The position numbers were made by a program, and so were the translations under genes. DNA of 64,000 nt from Hyphomicrobiales bacterium (GTDB taxonomy: Bacteria > Pseudomonadota > Alphaproteobacteria > Rhizobiales > JACESI01). Shown here piece after piece: positions 37,074-46,729 of the stretch; position 1 is the stretch's first letter, and each line of letters opens with the position of its first letter. The notes beneath the pieces were generated by a model. The model had not been told where the DNA came from. It searched no databases and saw only the letters and a program-made list of their open reading frames with translations. The stretch lies in NCBI GenBank assembly GCA_013911885.1, contig JACESI010000001.1, positions 178,966-242,965 on the forward strand, written 5' to 3'.

Positions 37074-40000
37074 GCGGGCCGGTCACGATCGACGCCACCA
37101 TCAGGGCGCGCCAGCGCACGGCTTCCGACCCCGCCGGATCGGCCTGGGTCAGCGCCAATGCCGGATCGGGCAAGACCTTTGTGCTTGCGCGCCGTGTCAT
37201 TCGTCTTCTTCTTGAGGGCGTGAACCCGTCCAAAATCCTGTGTCTCACCTTCACGAAGGCAGCCGCGGCGGAAATGTCGATCCGGGTTTTCCGCGAGCTT
37301 GGCAAGTGGACGACGATGAGCGACACCGACCTTGCCGCCGCGCTGAGCGATCTTGGTGCAATGGATCATTCCCCGCCGAAGCGTGCGGCGGCCCGGCGCC
37401 TCTTTGCCCGCGCGCTCGAAACGCCGGGCGGCCTCAAAATCCAGACCATTCACGCGTTCTGCGAGCGGCTCCTGCACCAGTTTCCTGTGGAGGCAAATGT
37501 CGCCGGGCATTTCGAAATGCTTGATGATGCCGGGCGCGCCCATTTGATCCGGGAGGCCGGGCGCGAGGTTCTCAGCGAGATTGCCCGAAACCCGAAAAGC
37601 GAGCGTGCCGAAGCGCTCGCCATTGCGCTAAGTCGTTCAACCGACTCTGCTTACGAAAAAGCGATTGCTGCCTTTCTTGCCAGACAGCAGGAGATGATTG
37701 CGTGGGTCGACGCTGCGGGCGGGGTTGCCGCCGCGATCCGCGATCTCAGTCAATATCTCGGTCTCAGCGATAACGACACGCCGTCGGCCTTGTGCGAAGA
37801 GATCCTGCAATCGCCGTTCTTCACCAGGGATTTTCTGGAAGCGCTTCTTGTTGCGCTGCAGGCGAAATCGACCTTTGCCAGCCAGCGGGAGAACCTCGAG
37901 ACAATCCAGTCTGACGCCCCGCTTGCGGCGAGGATCGCGGCCTATCAGTCGTTTTTCCTGACTGATAAGAGGGAGGCGAGGGCGAAGAAAAGCTTTATTG
38001 CGAGCGACATCTACAAACAATTCGGCGACCTCGAAACCCGCCTCGCCGACGAGCAGGCCCGGCTTCTCGATCTGATCGACCGGATCAACGCTCTCGAGAC
38101 CGTCCAAGCCACCAGCGCGCTCCTCACGCTCGGCTATGCGACCGCGAAAACCTATCAGGCAAAGAAAATGGCAGCCGGCCTGCTGGATTTCGATGATCTC
38201 ATCGAAAAAGCGGCGAGCCTTCTTGAAAAACCCGATGCTGCCACCTGGGTTCATTACAAGCTCGATCAGGGGCTCGATCATATTCTGGTTGACGAAGCGC
38301 AGGACACCAGTCCGCGCCAGTGGGACGTGATCCGCAAACTTGCCGATGAATTCTATGTCGGCAGAAGCGCGGTCGAGACCCGTCGGACCCTGTTTGCCGT
38401 CGGCGATGAAAAGCAGTCGATCTATTCGTTTCAGGGGGCATCGCCCGAAAAATTCGCCGAGATGCGCCGGCATTTCGCAGATAAGGCAGAAAAAGCCGCC
38501 CAACCGTTCAACACCGTGCCGTTGACGGTGTCCTTCCGCTCGACAGCCGATGTGCTTGGCGCGGTCGACCGGGTCTTCGCGAGCGAAGCGGTGGCACTTG
38601 CGATGGCGGGTGCGTATCAGGATCATACGGCCGCGCGAATGAACCAGCCGGGTTTTGTCGAACTCTGGAAGCCCTTCGCAAAGCCCGAGACGAAAAGCCA
38701 TGACGGCGACTGGTCAGAACCGCTCGATACGCCGGGAGCAACATCCTCGGAGCGCCAGCTTGCATTGCGGCTCGCAGCGAGCGTGCGCGCCATGGTCGAG
38801 GACGGCACGCGCCTTGAGGCGACCGGCAAACGCATCCGGCACGGTGACATTCTGATCCTGACCCGCAAGCGCGGCGTGCAGGTTGACGAGATCAGCCGCG
38901 CCCTCAAGGCCGCAGGCATTCCCGTCGCGGGCGCGGACCGGCTGAAGCTGACGGATCATATTGCGATCCTCGATCTTCTGGCGCTCACGGATTTCGTGCT
39001 TCTTTCGGAAGATGATCTGGCACTCGCGGGCGTTCTCAAAAGTCCGCTGATCGGTCTCAGTGAGGACGATCTTTTCACCCTTGCCCATGACCGCACCGGC
39101 ACGCTGTGGAATGCGCTTTATATCCGCGCGCAAAAAGCAGAGGCCCCCTTCGCCGAAGCCCACGCCTTGCTTGACGGCTGGCGCAGGGCGGCTGATTTCG
39201 CGCCGCCATTCGATTTCTTCCTTGAGGTTCTCGCAAGGGACAAGGGTCGCGCCCGATTTCTTGACAATCTCGGCAGTGACACCGAAGAAGTGCTCGAAGC
39301 CTTTCTCGCGCAGGTGCAGACATTCGAGCGTACAGAAGCGCCGACGCTGCAGGGCTTTGTCGCCTGGTTCCGCAACAGTTCTGTCGAGATCAAGCGTGAC
39401 ATGGAGACGAGCCGCGATGAGGTCCGCATTATGACGGTTCATGGCGCCAAGGGGCTGGAGGCGCCGGTCGTTTTCCTGATTGATGGCGGGATACCCTATT
39501 CGCCGACGCATCACCCGGAGATTGTGGGTCTCGGCGGCGACGGCAAGGCGCCTTTCCTGTGGAAACGCCCGAAAGAGGCGGCGACCACTGCCCAGAACCG
39601 CAGCCTTGAGCAGGTGAAGCAGCTTGCGGTCTCGGAATTCTACCGCTTGCTTTATGTCGCGATGACGCGGACCGCAGACCGGCTCTATGTTCTTTCATCG
39701 GCGAATGCAAAGGGCGAAGTGCCGTCCCTTGGCTGGTATGACGTGATTCAGAGCGCGCTTCGCCATGATCCGCTTTGCCGGGAAGTGACCGATAAAGACG
39801 GGACCACCACCGGCTGGCGTTTTCAAATCAGCGCGCCGATCGAGAGGACGGAAGCCGTCGAAGACAAAGCACCCATGCTTCAGTCCGATATGCCGTCCGA
39901 TATGCCGTCCGACATACCAGATTGGCTTTCGAGGCCAGCCCCACCGCCGCCCAGACATCAGCGCAGGTTCGCGCCGTCGCGTAGCGGCGGCGATGATGAG

Positions 40001-40612
40001 GTGCGCGAGGGTCCGCCCGTGCCGCTTGTGTCCGGTCACGATGCCGATCATGTTGACCCCGCCCTGCGCGGTGTCCTCATGCACCGTCTCCTCGAGCGGC
40101 TGCCGCGCCTGCCGCGCCCGCGCTGGGAAGATGTCGCCGGTGCCTTTCTGGCAGGAAGCCTCGCCGAGACCGCGGGCACGATCCGCGCCGCCATCGCGGC
40201 AGAAGTGATCGGCGTCCTCGACCATCCGGAAATGGCTGGATATCTTGCCGCGCCAACGGTTCGCACGGAGGTTCCGATTGCGGGCCACCTTCAAATCGGC
40301 GACGAGACCGTCATCGTGCGTGGCAGTATTGATCGTCTGGTGGTAAGCGATAGTGCGGTCGACATTCTCGACTACAAGACCGGTCAGGCAATTCCCGCAT
40401 CCGAGGACGCCATACCGGTGCTCTATCGCCGCCAAATGGCGTTCTACCGGGCGCTGATCCAGCCGGTTTTCCCCAACCGACCGATCCGCGCTACCCTGAT
40501 CTGGACAAAGGGCCCGGTCTTCCACCGGCTTGATGCGGCGAGTCTCAGCGGGACGCTCCAACACGACTTCTTGAAGCCGGGCCAGGACTTGCCCCTTGCA
40601 TCCGCGCCGTGA
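37070..40612 (+). CDS. addA: Double-strand break repair helicase AddA
   Basis: UvrD/Rep-type helicase and nuclease subunit of AddAB. The 1180-residue protein has Walker A NAGSGKTFVLARR (AGSGKT at 31-36), motif II VDEAQDTSPRQWDVI, motif III GDEKQSIYSFQGASP, motif V TVHGAKGLEAPVVFL, motif VI LYVAMTRTADRLYVL and a C-terminal nuclease domain with SIDRLVVSDSAVDILDYKTG (about 1083-1102). An MPSDMPSD tandem repeat lies in the linker before the nuclease. Starts within the addB stop (ATGA). Confidence 0.95.
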   Translation: MSGPVTIDATIRARQRTASDPAGSAWVSANAGSGKTFVLARRVIRLLLEGVNPSKILCLTFTKAAAAEMSIRVFRELGKWTTMSDTDLAAALSDLGAMDHSPPKRAAARRLFARALETPGGLKIQTIHAFCERLLHQFPVEANVAGHFEMLDDAGRAHLIREAGREVLSEIARNPKSERAEALAIALSRSTDSAYEKAIAAFLARQQEMIAWVDAAGGVAAAIRDLSQYLGLSDNDTPSALCEEILQSPFFTRDFLEALLVALQAKSTFASQRENLETIQSDAPLAARIAAYQSFFLTDKREARAKKSFIASDIYKQFGDLETRLADEQARLLDLIDRINALETVQATSALLTLGYATAKTYQAKKMAAGLLDFDDLIEKAASLLEKPDAATWVHYKLDQGLDHILVDEAQDTSPRQWDVIRKLADEFYVGRSAVETRRTLFAVGDEKQSIYSFQGASPEKFAEMRRHFADKAEKAAQPFNTVPLTVSFRSTADVLGAVDRVFASEAVALAMAGAYQDHTAARMNQPGFVELWKPFAKPETKSHDGDWSEPLDTPGATSSERQLALRLAASVRAMVEDGTRLEATGKRIRHGDILILTRKRGVQVDEISRALKAAGIPVAGADRLKLTDHIAILDLLALTDFVLLSEDDLALAGVLKSPLIGLSEDDLFTLAHDRTGTLWNALYIRAQKAEAPFAEAHALLDGWRRAADFAPPFDFFLEVLARDKGRARFLDNLGSDTEEVLEAFLAQVQTFERTEAPTLQGFVAWFRNSSVEIKRDMETSRDEVRIMTVHGAKGLEAPVVFLIDGGIPYSPTHHPEIVGLGGDGKAPFLWKRPKEAATTAQNRSLEQVKQLAVSEFYRLLYVAMTRTADRLYVLSSANAKGEVPSLGWYDVIQSALRHDPLCREVTDKDGTTTGWRFQISAPIERTEAVEDKAPMLQSDMPSDMPSDIPDWLSRPAPPPPRHQRRFAPSRSGGDDEVREGPPVPLVSGHDADHVDPALRGVLMHRLLERLPRLPRPRWEDVAGAFLAGSLAETAGTIRAAIAAEVIGVLDHPEMAGYLAAPTVRTEVPIAGHLQIGDETVIVRGSIDRLVVSDSAVDILDYKTGQAIPASEDAIPVLYRRQMAFYRALIQPVFPNRPIRATLIWTKGPVFHRLDAASLSGTLQHDFLKPGQDLPLASAP
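39884..39919. repeat. 12-bp tandem repeat inside addA (two perfect and one degenerate copy)
   Basis: Unit tccgatatgccg twice without mismatch, then tccgacatacca; adds SDMP-type repeats in the AddA linker in frame. Confidence 0.88.
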
Positions 40613-40722
40613 AAGATTATGTCTAGGAGCAATAGAGTGGGCAGAATTTTGTCATAGGCCGAATCGCCGCTCCTCTGATACCATCTGCGCCCACAAGGCT
40701 TTGAGCGAAAAGGAAAGAGATC

Positions 40723-41043
40723 ATGCCGACATCCGCTGTATCCGACGCAACTTTCGAGATGGACGTGATCAAGTCCGACACCCCCGTTGTCGTTGACTTC
40801 TGGGCTGAATGGTGCGGCCCGTGCAAGATGATCGGACCATCGCTTGAGGAAATATCCAACGAGATGGGCGACAAGGTGAAAATCCTCAAACTCAACATCG
40901 ATGAGAACAGCGAAACCGCGATCAAATACGGTGTCCGCTCGATCCCGACCCTGATCGTCTTCAAAAACGGTGAGCCGGCTTCCATGAAAGTCGGCGCGGC
41001 ACCGAAAAGCGATCTGTCGAAATGGATCGCTGAAAGCGCCTGA
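40723..41043 (+). CDS. trxA: Thioredoxin
   Basis: 106-residue cytoplasmic disulfide reductase. The active site is WCGPC (C31, C34) in [17 protein letters not shown], with the cis-Pro loop [12 protein letters not shown] and buried Asp of VVDFWA retained. GGAAAGAG precedes the ATG. It lies 110 bases after addA, as in other Rhizobiales, and ends in a bidirectional terminator. Confidence 0.97.
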   Translation: MPTSAVSDATFEMDVIKSDTPVVVDFWAEWCGPCKMIGPSLEEISNEMGDKVKILKLNIDENSETAIKYGVRSIPTLIVFKNGEPASMKVGAAPKSDLSKWIAESA

Positions 41044-41080
41044 TTGCGGGCATTCACAGCGTTCTGAAGACTGAATTCAG

Positions 41081-41110
41081 AAAACCGGCGTTCTATTCCG
41101 CCGGTTTTTA
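41081..41110. terminator. Bidirectional terminator between trxA and recQ
   Basis: AAAACCGGCG, loop TTCTATTC, CGCCGGTTTT plus an extra T: a 10-bp perfect stem with A-run and T-run on opposite flanks, so it can end transcription from both sides. Serves trxA (plus) and recQ (minus). Confidence 0.93.
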
Positions 41111-41121
41111 ATGGTGAGGCT

Positions 41122-42963
41122 TCAGTTGCCTGAGGTAATGACGGCGAGGAATTGCGGCCCGAAGGTCTTGAGCTTCGCCTGTCCGGCACCCTTCACTTCC
41201 GCCATGGATTCAAGGCTCGCGGGCCGCATGATTGCCATCTCTTCGAGGGTCTTGTCAGGGAAAACAACAAAAGCGGGCACGCCCCTTAAGCGCGCAATGT
41301 CGAGCCGTTTGGCCTTGAGCTGGACGAGAAGCTTATGGTCGCGGGCCGACATTTCCCGTGCGGTGCCGGTCGCTTTCGGTTTGTCGCGGGACTTGTTCGG
41401 ATGAGCCGGTCCTTCCTCCCGGCGAAACTGGAAAAGACCCTTGCCGCGCGAGAGGGCATTGCCGGTTGCCGTGATCTGAAGCGCGCTATAGCCCGCGACA
41501 TCGACCGCAAGATACCCTGAAGAAACCATCTGGCGGATGATCGACGTCCAGAGCGTCTTGGAAAAACCGGCACCCTTGCCGAAGATGGCAAGCTGATCAT
41601 GACCCGCCTTGACGGCTTTCTCCGTCGCAGCGCCGCGCAAGACATCAATGATATGCGCTTGCCCGTAAATTGATCTGCTCTCGAGGATCGCCTCGAAGAC
41701 GAGCAAAGCCTCCTCGGTTCCGTCCGAAAGGGCAGCCGGCGTGTCGCAGATATCGCAATTGCCGCATGGAGCGCTCACCTCGCCGAAATAGGCAAGCAGT
41801 GCCTGACGGCGGCAGGTGACGGCATCCGCATAGCCGATAAACGCATCAAGCCGCCGGTTCTCGCGCACCTTGCGATCATTATCGGTGTTTTCCGCTTCTA
41901 TGAACTGTCGGCGCAGGCGAATATCGCCCGGACCGAACAGCATGTGTGCGACAGCAGGCGCCCCATCGCGCCCGGCGCGCCCGACTTCCTGGTAATAGGC
42001 TTCGATGCTGCCGGGAAGATCGGTGTGAAAGACATAACGCACATCCGGCTTGTCGATCCCCATACCGAACGCGATGGTTGCCGCCACCACGATTGCGTCT
42101 TCGGTGACAAACCGATCCTGGTTCTGGCGGCGTTCCTCGGCCGAGAGCCCTGCGTGATAGGAAAGCGCATTGATCCCGTTTTCCCGCAGAAGGCTCGTCA
42201 CCTCTTCGGTTTTCTTGCGTGACAGGCAATAGACGATGCCGCTTTCTCCGCGGCGCGGGAGGACAAAGTCGATCAGCTGACTTTTCCAGCTGGCTTTCGG
42301 CGTCACGTTGAGCTTGATATTTGGCCGGTCGAAACCCGAGACAAAAACCGCATGATCGCCCGGGAAGAGATGGGTTTCGATATCCTTGCGCGTTGCCTCG
42401 TCAGCGGTCGCGGTAAGTGCCACAATCGGAACATCGGGGAAGCGTTCTGACAGTGCCGCCAACTGGGCATATTCCGGCCGGAACGAAGGCCCCCATTGCG
42501 ACAGGCAATGCGCTTCGTCAATCGCGAATAGCGAGACCGGCAGGCGCGACAGCGCGGCAAGCATCCGCTCGGTCATCAGGCGCTCCGGAGCAAGATAAAG
42601 GATCGTGATTTCCCCTGCTGCGACGGCCCGCCATGTCGCGACATTAACCTCGCGCGAGCGCGCAGAATTGATTGCCTCGGCGGCAACGCCTGCAAGTTTC
42701 AGCGCGCTGACCTGATCTTCCATCAGCGCCACCAGCGGCGATACCACGATGGCGAGACCGCCCAGAACCAGTGCCGGAACCTGAAAACAGAGCGATTTGC
42801 CAGCCCCTGTCGGCATGACGGCGAGCACGCTCTCGCCCGCGAGAAGACAATCGACCACTCGTTCCTGACCGTCGCGAAACGACGTATAGCCGAACACATC
42901 CCTGAGGACGCGCAGCTTGGCGTGCTGGCGATCGTCCATCAGATGGTGCGCGGACGCGGGCAT
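41122..42963 (-). CDS. recQ: ATP-dependent DNA helicase RecQ
   Basis: 3'-5' helicase acting in recombination and fork repair. The 613-residue protein has the full layout: Walker A VMPTGAGKSLCF, DEAH box IDEAHCLSQWGPSFRPEY, motif VI YYQEVGRAGRDG, the RecQ zinc-binding cysteines (CRRQALLAYFGE ... CGNCDICD), a winged helix, and a C-terminal HRDC domain (LLVQLKAKRLDIARLRG to ITSGN). Sits between trxA and folC, where many relatives have these genes adjacent. Its 3' end faces trxA across a shared terminator. Confidence 0.95.
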   Translation of the reverse strand: MPASAHHLMDDRQHAKLRVLRDVFGYTSFRDGQERVVDCLLAGESVLAVMPTGAGKSLCFQVPALVLGGLAIVVSPLVALMEDQVSALKLAGVAAEAINSARSREVNVATWRAVAAGEITILYLAPERLMTERMLAALSRLPVSLFAIDEAHCLSQWGPSFRPEYAQLAALSERFPDVPIVALTATADEATRKDIETHLFPGDHAVFVSGFDRPNIKLNVTPKASWKSQLIDFVLPRRGESGIVYCLSRKKTEEVTSLLRENGINALSYHAGLSAEERRQNQDRFVTEDAIVVAATIAFGMGIDKPDVRYVFHTDLPGSIEAYYQEVGRAGRDGAPAVAHMLFGPGDIRLRRQFIEAENTDNDRKVRENRRLDAFIGYADAVTCRRQALLAYFGEVSAPCGNCDICDTPAALSDGTEEALLVFEAILESRSIYGQAHIIDVLRGAATEKAVKAGHDQLAIFGKGAGFSKTLWTSIIRQMVSSGYLAVDVAGYSALQITATGNALSRGKGLFQFRREEGPAHPNKSRDKPKATGTAREMSARDHKLLVQLKAKRLDIARLRGVPAFVVFPDKTLEEMAIMRPASLESMAEVKGAGQAKLKTFGPQFLAVITSGN

Positions 42964-43022
42964 TCAAGCTTCCTTGCGGGCGAGGTCGGGACATTGGGTC
43001 CTAAATCAGCCTGTACCATAAC

Positions 43023-44372
43023 CTATTCGGGCGGTGTGCCATTCTTTGCCAGAACCTCGCCCACAAGATAAAGCGAGCCTGCAATCAGAACGCGGGGAGG
43101 GGGTTCATATTGCCAGCCCTCGGCCATGAGATTAAGCGCCTCCTCGAGGCTTTCCACTGGTTCTGCCGATACGCCAGCCGAAAGTGCAAACTCGGCAAGA
43201 TCATGCGGGCTGATCCCATTTTCCGTATGGGTGAGCGGCACGGTGAAACAGTGACGAACGAGATCGGCGAAGGGTTCGAAAAAGCCGACCGGCTCCTTGG
43301 TGTTGAGCATGCCCGCGATCAGGAACAGCGGTCGCTCGACACGCTCCTCGAGATCGGCCATGGCGGCAGCGACGACTTCGCCTGCCGCCGGATTGTGGCC
43401 GCCATCGACCCAGATTTCGGCGCCTTTGATGGCAAGATCCACAAGCGCGCCATGCTGCAGTTTCTGCAGGCGGCCCGGCCAGTAGACCGCATTGAGGCCG
43501 GCTTCGATATCCGCCGCCTGCAACTGGAAGCCGGCGGCCTTCAGAGCCGCGATCGCGGTGCCCGCGTTGATAACCTGATGCTGGCCCGCAAGGCGCGGCA
43601 TCGGCAGATCGAGAAGACCCTCGCCATCCTGAAATATGAGCCGTCCGTTCTCGCTCCACGCAGTCCAGTCCTGGCCGCCGCGATGAACCTTCGTGTGCAT
43701 CCGCGCTGCGGCATAGTCGATCACGTCATGGACAAGATCGCTCACCTGAGGTGCCACGACAACGGGCGCGCCCTGCTTGATGATGCCCGCCTTTTCAGCG
43801 GCGATTTTCTCAATCGTCGGCCCAAGGAAGCTTTGATGGTCAAGGGCAATCGGCGTGATCACGCTGACAAGGGGCGGTGCGATCACATTGGTCGCATCAA
43901 GCCTGCCGCCGAGGCCCACCTCGAGGAGGGTGACATCAGCGGGATTGCTCGCAAACAACACAAAAGCAGTGGCAGTCAGAAGCTCGAAGACGGTGATGTC
44001 GCAGCCATCGTTCACCCGCTCGACACGCAGGAGCGCCTGCACCAGCCGGTCATCACGCACAAACGCGCTTTTCCCCACGCCGCCTTCAACGCCGGTTGCG
44101 AGGCGGAAACGCTCATTGTAGCGCACGAGATGCGGCGAGGTGTGGACATGGACGCGCTTGCCCGCCGCTTCCAGAATGGAGCGCATGAAGGCGACGGTCG
44201 AGCCTTTTCCGTTCGTTCCCGCCACATGAATTACCGGCGGAATATCAAGATGCGGATCGCCGAGCCGGTGAAGCAGATCGAGAATGCGGGTAAGCGAGAG
44301 ATCATAGCCCGGCGGGAATGTCATGGTCAGCCGCGCGATCACGTCATCGGGCGAGCTATCCTGTTCAGTCAT
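43023..44372 (-). CDS. folC: Bifunctional dihydrofolate/folylpolyglutamate synthase
   Basis: Adds glutamate to dihydropteroate and to folates. About 449 residues with the Mur-ligase-like ATP loop IHVAGTNGKGSTVAFMRS (near residue 50), SPHLVRYNERFR, and the LLEVGLGGRLDATNVI segment. The ATG at 44372 was chosen; an in-frame GTG lies two codons upstream. It is downstream of accD with a 41-base gap, the usual rhizobial trpA-accD-folC order. Confidence 0.95.
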   Translation of the reverse strand: MTEQDSSPDDVIARLTMTFPPGYDLSLTRILDLLHRLGDPHLDIPPVIHVAGTNGKGSTVAFMRSILEAAGKRVHVHTSPHLVRYNERFRLATGVEGGVGKSAFVRDDRLVQALLRVERVNDGCDITVFELLTATAFVLFASNPADVTLLEVGLGGRLDATNVIAPPLVSVITPIALDHQSFLGPTIEKIAAEKAGIIKQGAPVVVAPQVSDLVHDVIDYAAARMHTKVHRGGQDWTAWSENGRLIFQDGEGLLDLPMPRLAGQHQVINAGTAIAALKAAGFQLQAADIEAGLNAVYWPGRLQKLQHGALVDLAIKGAEIWVDGGHNPAAGEVVAAAMADLEERVERPLFLIAGMLNTKEPVGFFEPFADLVRHCFTVPLTHTENGISPHDLAEFALSAGVSAEPVESLEEALNLMAEGWQYEPPPRVLIAGSLYLVGEVLAKNGTPPE

Positions 44373-44413
44373 GGTCACCCCCGCGGCTGCATGCTGATCT
44401 GCATGACCCTGGA

Positions 44414-45418
44414 TTACGATGCATGGTCGATGGGTGGCGCGGGCGGTGCCTCGGTTCTTGCTGCGTTGCTCGGGGAAGCTGTGTCGGCTTTATCCTTCTC
44501 CGCGCTCATTTTTGGCGCGTCAGGCTGGTCTCCTTGCACCTTTGCAGCAGCGGATTTGTCCGGCGCGGTGCGGGATTTGTGGGTCAGGATCGCGCAGATC
44601 CGCGCGATTGTTGCGGGCAGTTCATGACGATGGACGACCATATCGACCATGCCGTGTTCCTTGAGATATTCCGAGCGCTGAAAGCCCTCGGGCAGTTTCT
44701 CGCGGATTGTCTGCTCGATGACGCGCGGCCCGGCAAAACAGATGAGCGCGCCCGGTTCCGCGATATGGACGTCGCCGAGCATAGCGTAAGACGCGGTAAC
44801 GCCGCCGGTGGTCGGGTTGGTCAGCACCACGATATAGGGCAATTGCGCCGCACGCAGAGCCTGAACCGCCACAGTGGTTCGGGGCATCTGCATCAGCGAC
44901 ATGATGCCTTCCTGCATCCGCGCGCCGCCTGATGCTGTGAAGATGACGAAGGGCAGCTTCTTTTTCACAGCGGTCATGATCGCGGTAATAATCGCTTCGC
45001 CTGCCGCCATGCCGAGGGAGCCGAGCATGAATTCCGATTCCTGCACCGCTGCCACGAGTTCAATGCCATTGACCTTGCCGTGGCCGATCAGGATCGCGTC
45101 CTTGAGTCCGGTCTTGGTCTTGGCTTCCTTCAGGCGGTCGGTATAGCGTTTGCTGTCACGGAATTTCAGCGGATCAACCGCCACATCCGGCGTGTCGATC
45201 TGCTTCCAATCGGCATTGTCGAAGAAATGGTTCAACCGTTTGCGACCCTCGATCTTCATGTGATAACCGGAGTTCGGGACCACGAACTGGTTTTGTTCAA
45301 GATCACGGTGGAAGACGAGTTCGCCGCTTTCGGGATCTTTCACCCAGAGGTTTTCCGGCGTTTCGCGTTTGTTGAAAAAGCCCATTCCGGGGCGCACGAC
45401 GTTGGTGATCCAGTTCAT
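44414..45418 (-). CDS. accD: Acetyl-CoA carboxylase carboxyltransferase subunit beta, zinc-ribbon cysteines lost
   Basis: Beta subunit of the carboxyltransferase that makes malonyl-CoA for fatty acid synthesis. The 334-residue protein begins [15 protein letters not shown], has the crotonase-fold core [38 protein letters not shown] and [17 protein letters not shown], and a charged, Ala/Pro-rich C-terminal tail (about 290-334). The N-terminal region that holds a four-Cys zinc ribbon in enterobacteria has none of those cysteines ([18 protein letters not shown]). Rhizobial relatives I recall keep one at most. Start at ATG 45418. Confidence 0.95.
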   Translation of the reverse strand: MNWITNVVRPGMGFFNKRETPENLWVKDPESGELVFHRDLEQNQFVVPNSGYHMKIEGRKRLNHFFDNADWKQIDTPDVAVDPLKFRDSKRYTDRLKEAKTKTGLKDAILIGHGKVNGIELVAAVQESEFMLGSLGMAAGEAIITAIMTAVKKKLPFVIFTASGGARMQEGIMSLMQMPRTTVAVQALRAAQLPYIVVLTNPTTGGVTASYAMLGDVHIAEPGALICFAGPRVIEQTIREKLPEGFQRSEYLKEHGMVDMVVHRHELPATIARICAILTHKSRTAPDKSAAAKVQGDQPDAPKMSAEKDKADTASPSNAARTEAPPAPPIDHAS

Positions 45419-45440
45419 CGGTTTCGCTCCTGCTTCAGTC

Positions 45441-46295
45441 TCATTCGGCGGCGATGGTGCGTGCCGCGCGGACCCCGCGGGCAAGATCGCGCACGATATC
45501 CGTGATGGCCGGCAGGGTCGCAGCCGTCGCATTCCCGTCGGCGTCCAGGCTTTCGCGGATCGCGCTGACAAGGGCGGAGCCGACCACGACGCCATCGGCA
45601 TCAAGCCCGATCACCCGCGCCTGCTCGGCGGTCTTGACCCCGAACCCGACGGCAACCGGCAGATCGGTGTGCTTCTTGATGCGTTTGACGGCATCGGCAA
45701 CGCGCGTCGTGTTTTGCAACTGCGCACCGGAAATGCCGGTCATCGAGATATAATAGACAAACCCCGACGTGTTGTTGAGAACAGCGGGCAGACGTTTGTC
45801 ATCCGTCGTCGGCGTTGCAAGCCGGATGAAATTCAGCCCCGCCTCCATCGCCGGAAGGCAAAGCTCGTCATCGGCCTCTGGCGGCAGATCGACGATGATC
45901 AGCCCATCGACACCGGCCTCTTTCGCCTCCCGGACAAAATTTTCGGAGCCACGGTGATAGATCGGGTTGTAATAGCCCATCAGCACGATCGGGGTCTCGT
46001 TGTCACCCTTGCGGAAGGCGCGCACCATGTTGAGTGTGTCATCCATGCGCATTCCGGCTTTGAAGGCGCGCTGGGTTGCAAGCTGGATCGGAATGCCCTC
46101 GGCCATCGGATCGGAGAACGGCATCCCGATTTCGATAATGTCGGCACCCGCGCCCGGCAGCGCATCGATGATTGCCTGGCTGGTCGCCTTGTCGGGATCG
46201 CCAGCCGTGAGGAAGGTCACGAGAGCAGGACGATTTTCGCGCGCGCATCGTGCGAAGCGTTCGGCAATTCTGGTGACGGGGCGCTGTTTATTCAT
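45441..46295 (-). CDS. trpA: Tryptophan synthase alpha chain
   Basis: Cleaves indole-3-glycerol phosphate and passes indole to TrpB. 284-residue TIM barrel with catalytic Glu55 in [16 protein letters not shown]. The second catalytic acid, Asp60 in E. coli (SDPLADG), is Glu66 here (GAG codon), a conservative but unusual change. DLPPEADDE and [11 protein letters not shown] and [11 protein letters not shown] are as in relatives. The start at 46295 is the ATG of [14 protein letters not shown]. An arsC-like gene ends 7 bases before it and separates it from trpB. Confidence 0.96.
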   Translation of the reverse strand: MNKQRPVTRIAERFARCARENRPALVTFLTAGDPDKATSQAIIDALPGAGADIIEIGMPFSDPMAEGIPIQLATQRAFKAGMRMDDTLNMVRAFRKGDNETPIVLMGYYNPIYHRGSENFVREAKEAGVDGLIIVDLPPEADDELCLPAMEAGLNFIRLATPTTDDKRLPAVLNNTSGFVYYISMTGISGAQLQNTTRVADAVKRIKKHTDLPVAVGFGVKTAEQARVIGLDADGVVVGSALVSAIRESLDADGNATAATLPAITDIVRDLARGVRAARTIAAE

Positions 46296-46302
46296 GCGTA
46301 TT

Positions 46303-46707
46303 TCAAGCTTTCCTGACGACTTCGCCGTCTTCCTTGGTGAACGAACCGATATCGGGATTGGGCAGAATGTCCAGAACTTTCTCCGACGGGCGGGCAAGCA
46401 CGGTGCCTTTGGGTGTGACGACGATCGGGCGGTTCATCAGGACCGGATGCGCGACCATGAAATCGATCAACTGATCGTCACTCCATTTCGCATTGCCAAG
46501 ATCGAGCGCGTCATAGGGCGTTCCGCTCTGGCGCAGGACATCGCGCACGGAAAGCCCGGTCGCAGCGATGAGGCGCACAAGCGTCTCTCGGGCAGGCGGG
46601 GTCTTGAGATATTCGATGATCTCCGGCTCGATACCGGATTGCCGGATCATTTCAAGCGTATTGCGTGACGTCCCGCAGGCCGGGTTGTGATAGATCGTGA
46701 CAGACAT
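46303..46707 (-). CDS. arsC: ArsC-family arsenate reductase (glutaredoxin type)
   Basis: 134-residue member of the glutaredoxin-linked ArsC family. The active-site Cys11 lies in [14 protein letters not shown], and the two downstream arginine motifs NRPIV and [10 protein letters not shown], which bind the oxyanion in E. coli ArsC, are present, so reduction of arsenate is plausible; many chromosomal copies of the family have unknown substrates. No arsB, arsH or arsR is near. It is embedded between trpB (22 bases upstream) and trpA (7 bases downstream), on the same strand and so part of the trp operon. Confidence 0.9.
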   Translation of the reverse strand: MSVTIYHNPACGTSRNTLEMIRQSGIEPEIIEYLKTPPARETLVRLIAATGLSVRDVLRQSGTPYDALDLGNAKWSDDQLIDFMVAHPVLMNRPIVVTPKGTVLARPSEKVLDILPNPDIGSFTKEDGEVVRKA

Positions 46708-46729
46708 TCGAAAAACCCCTTCAACTCTT

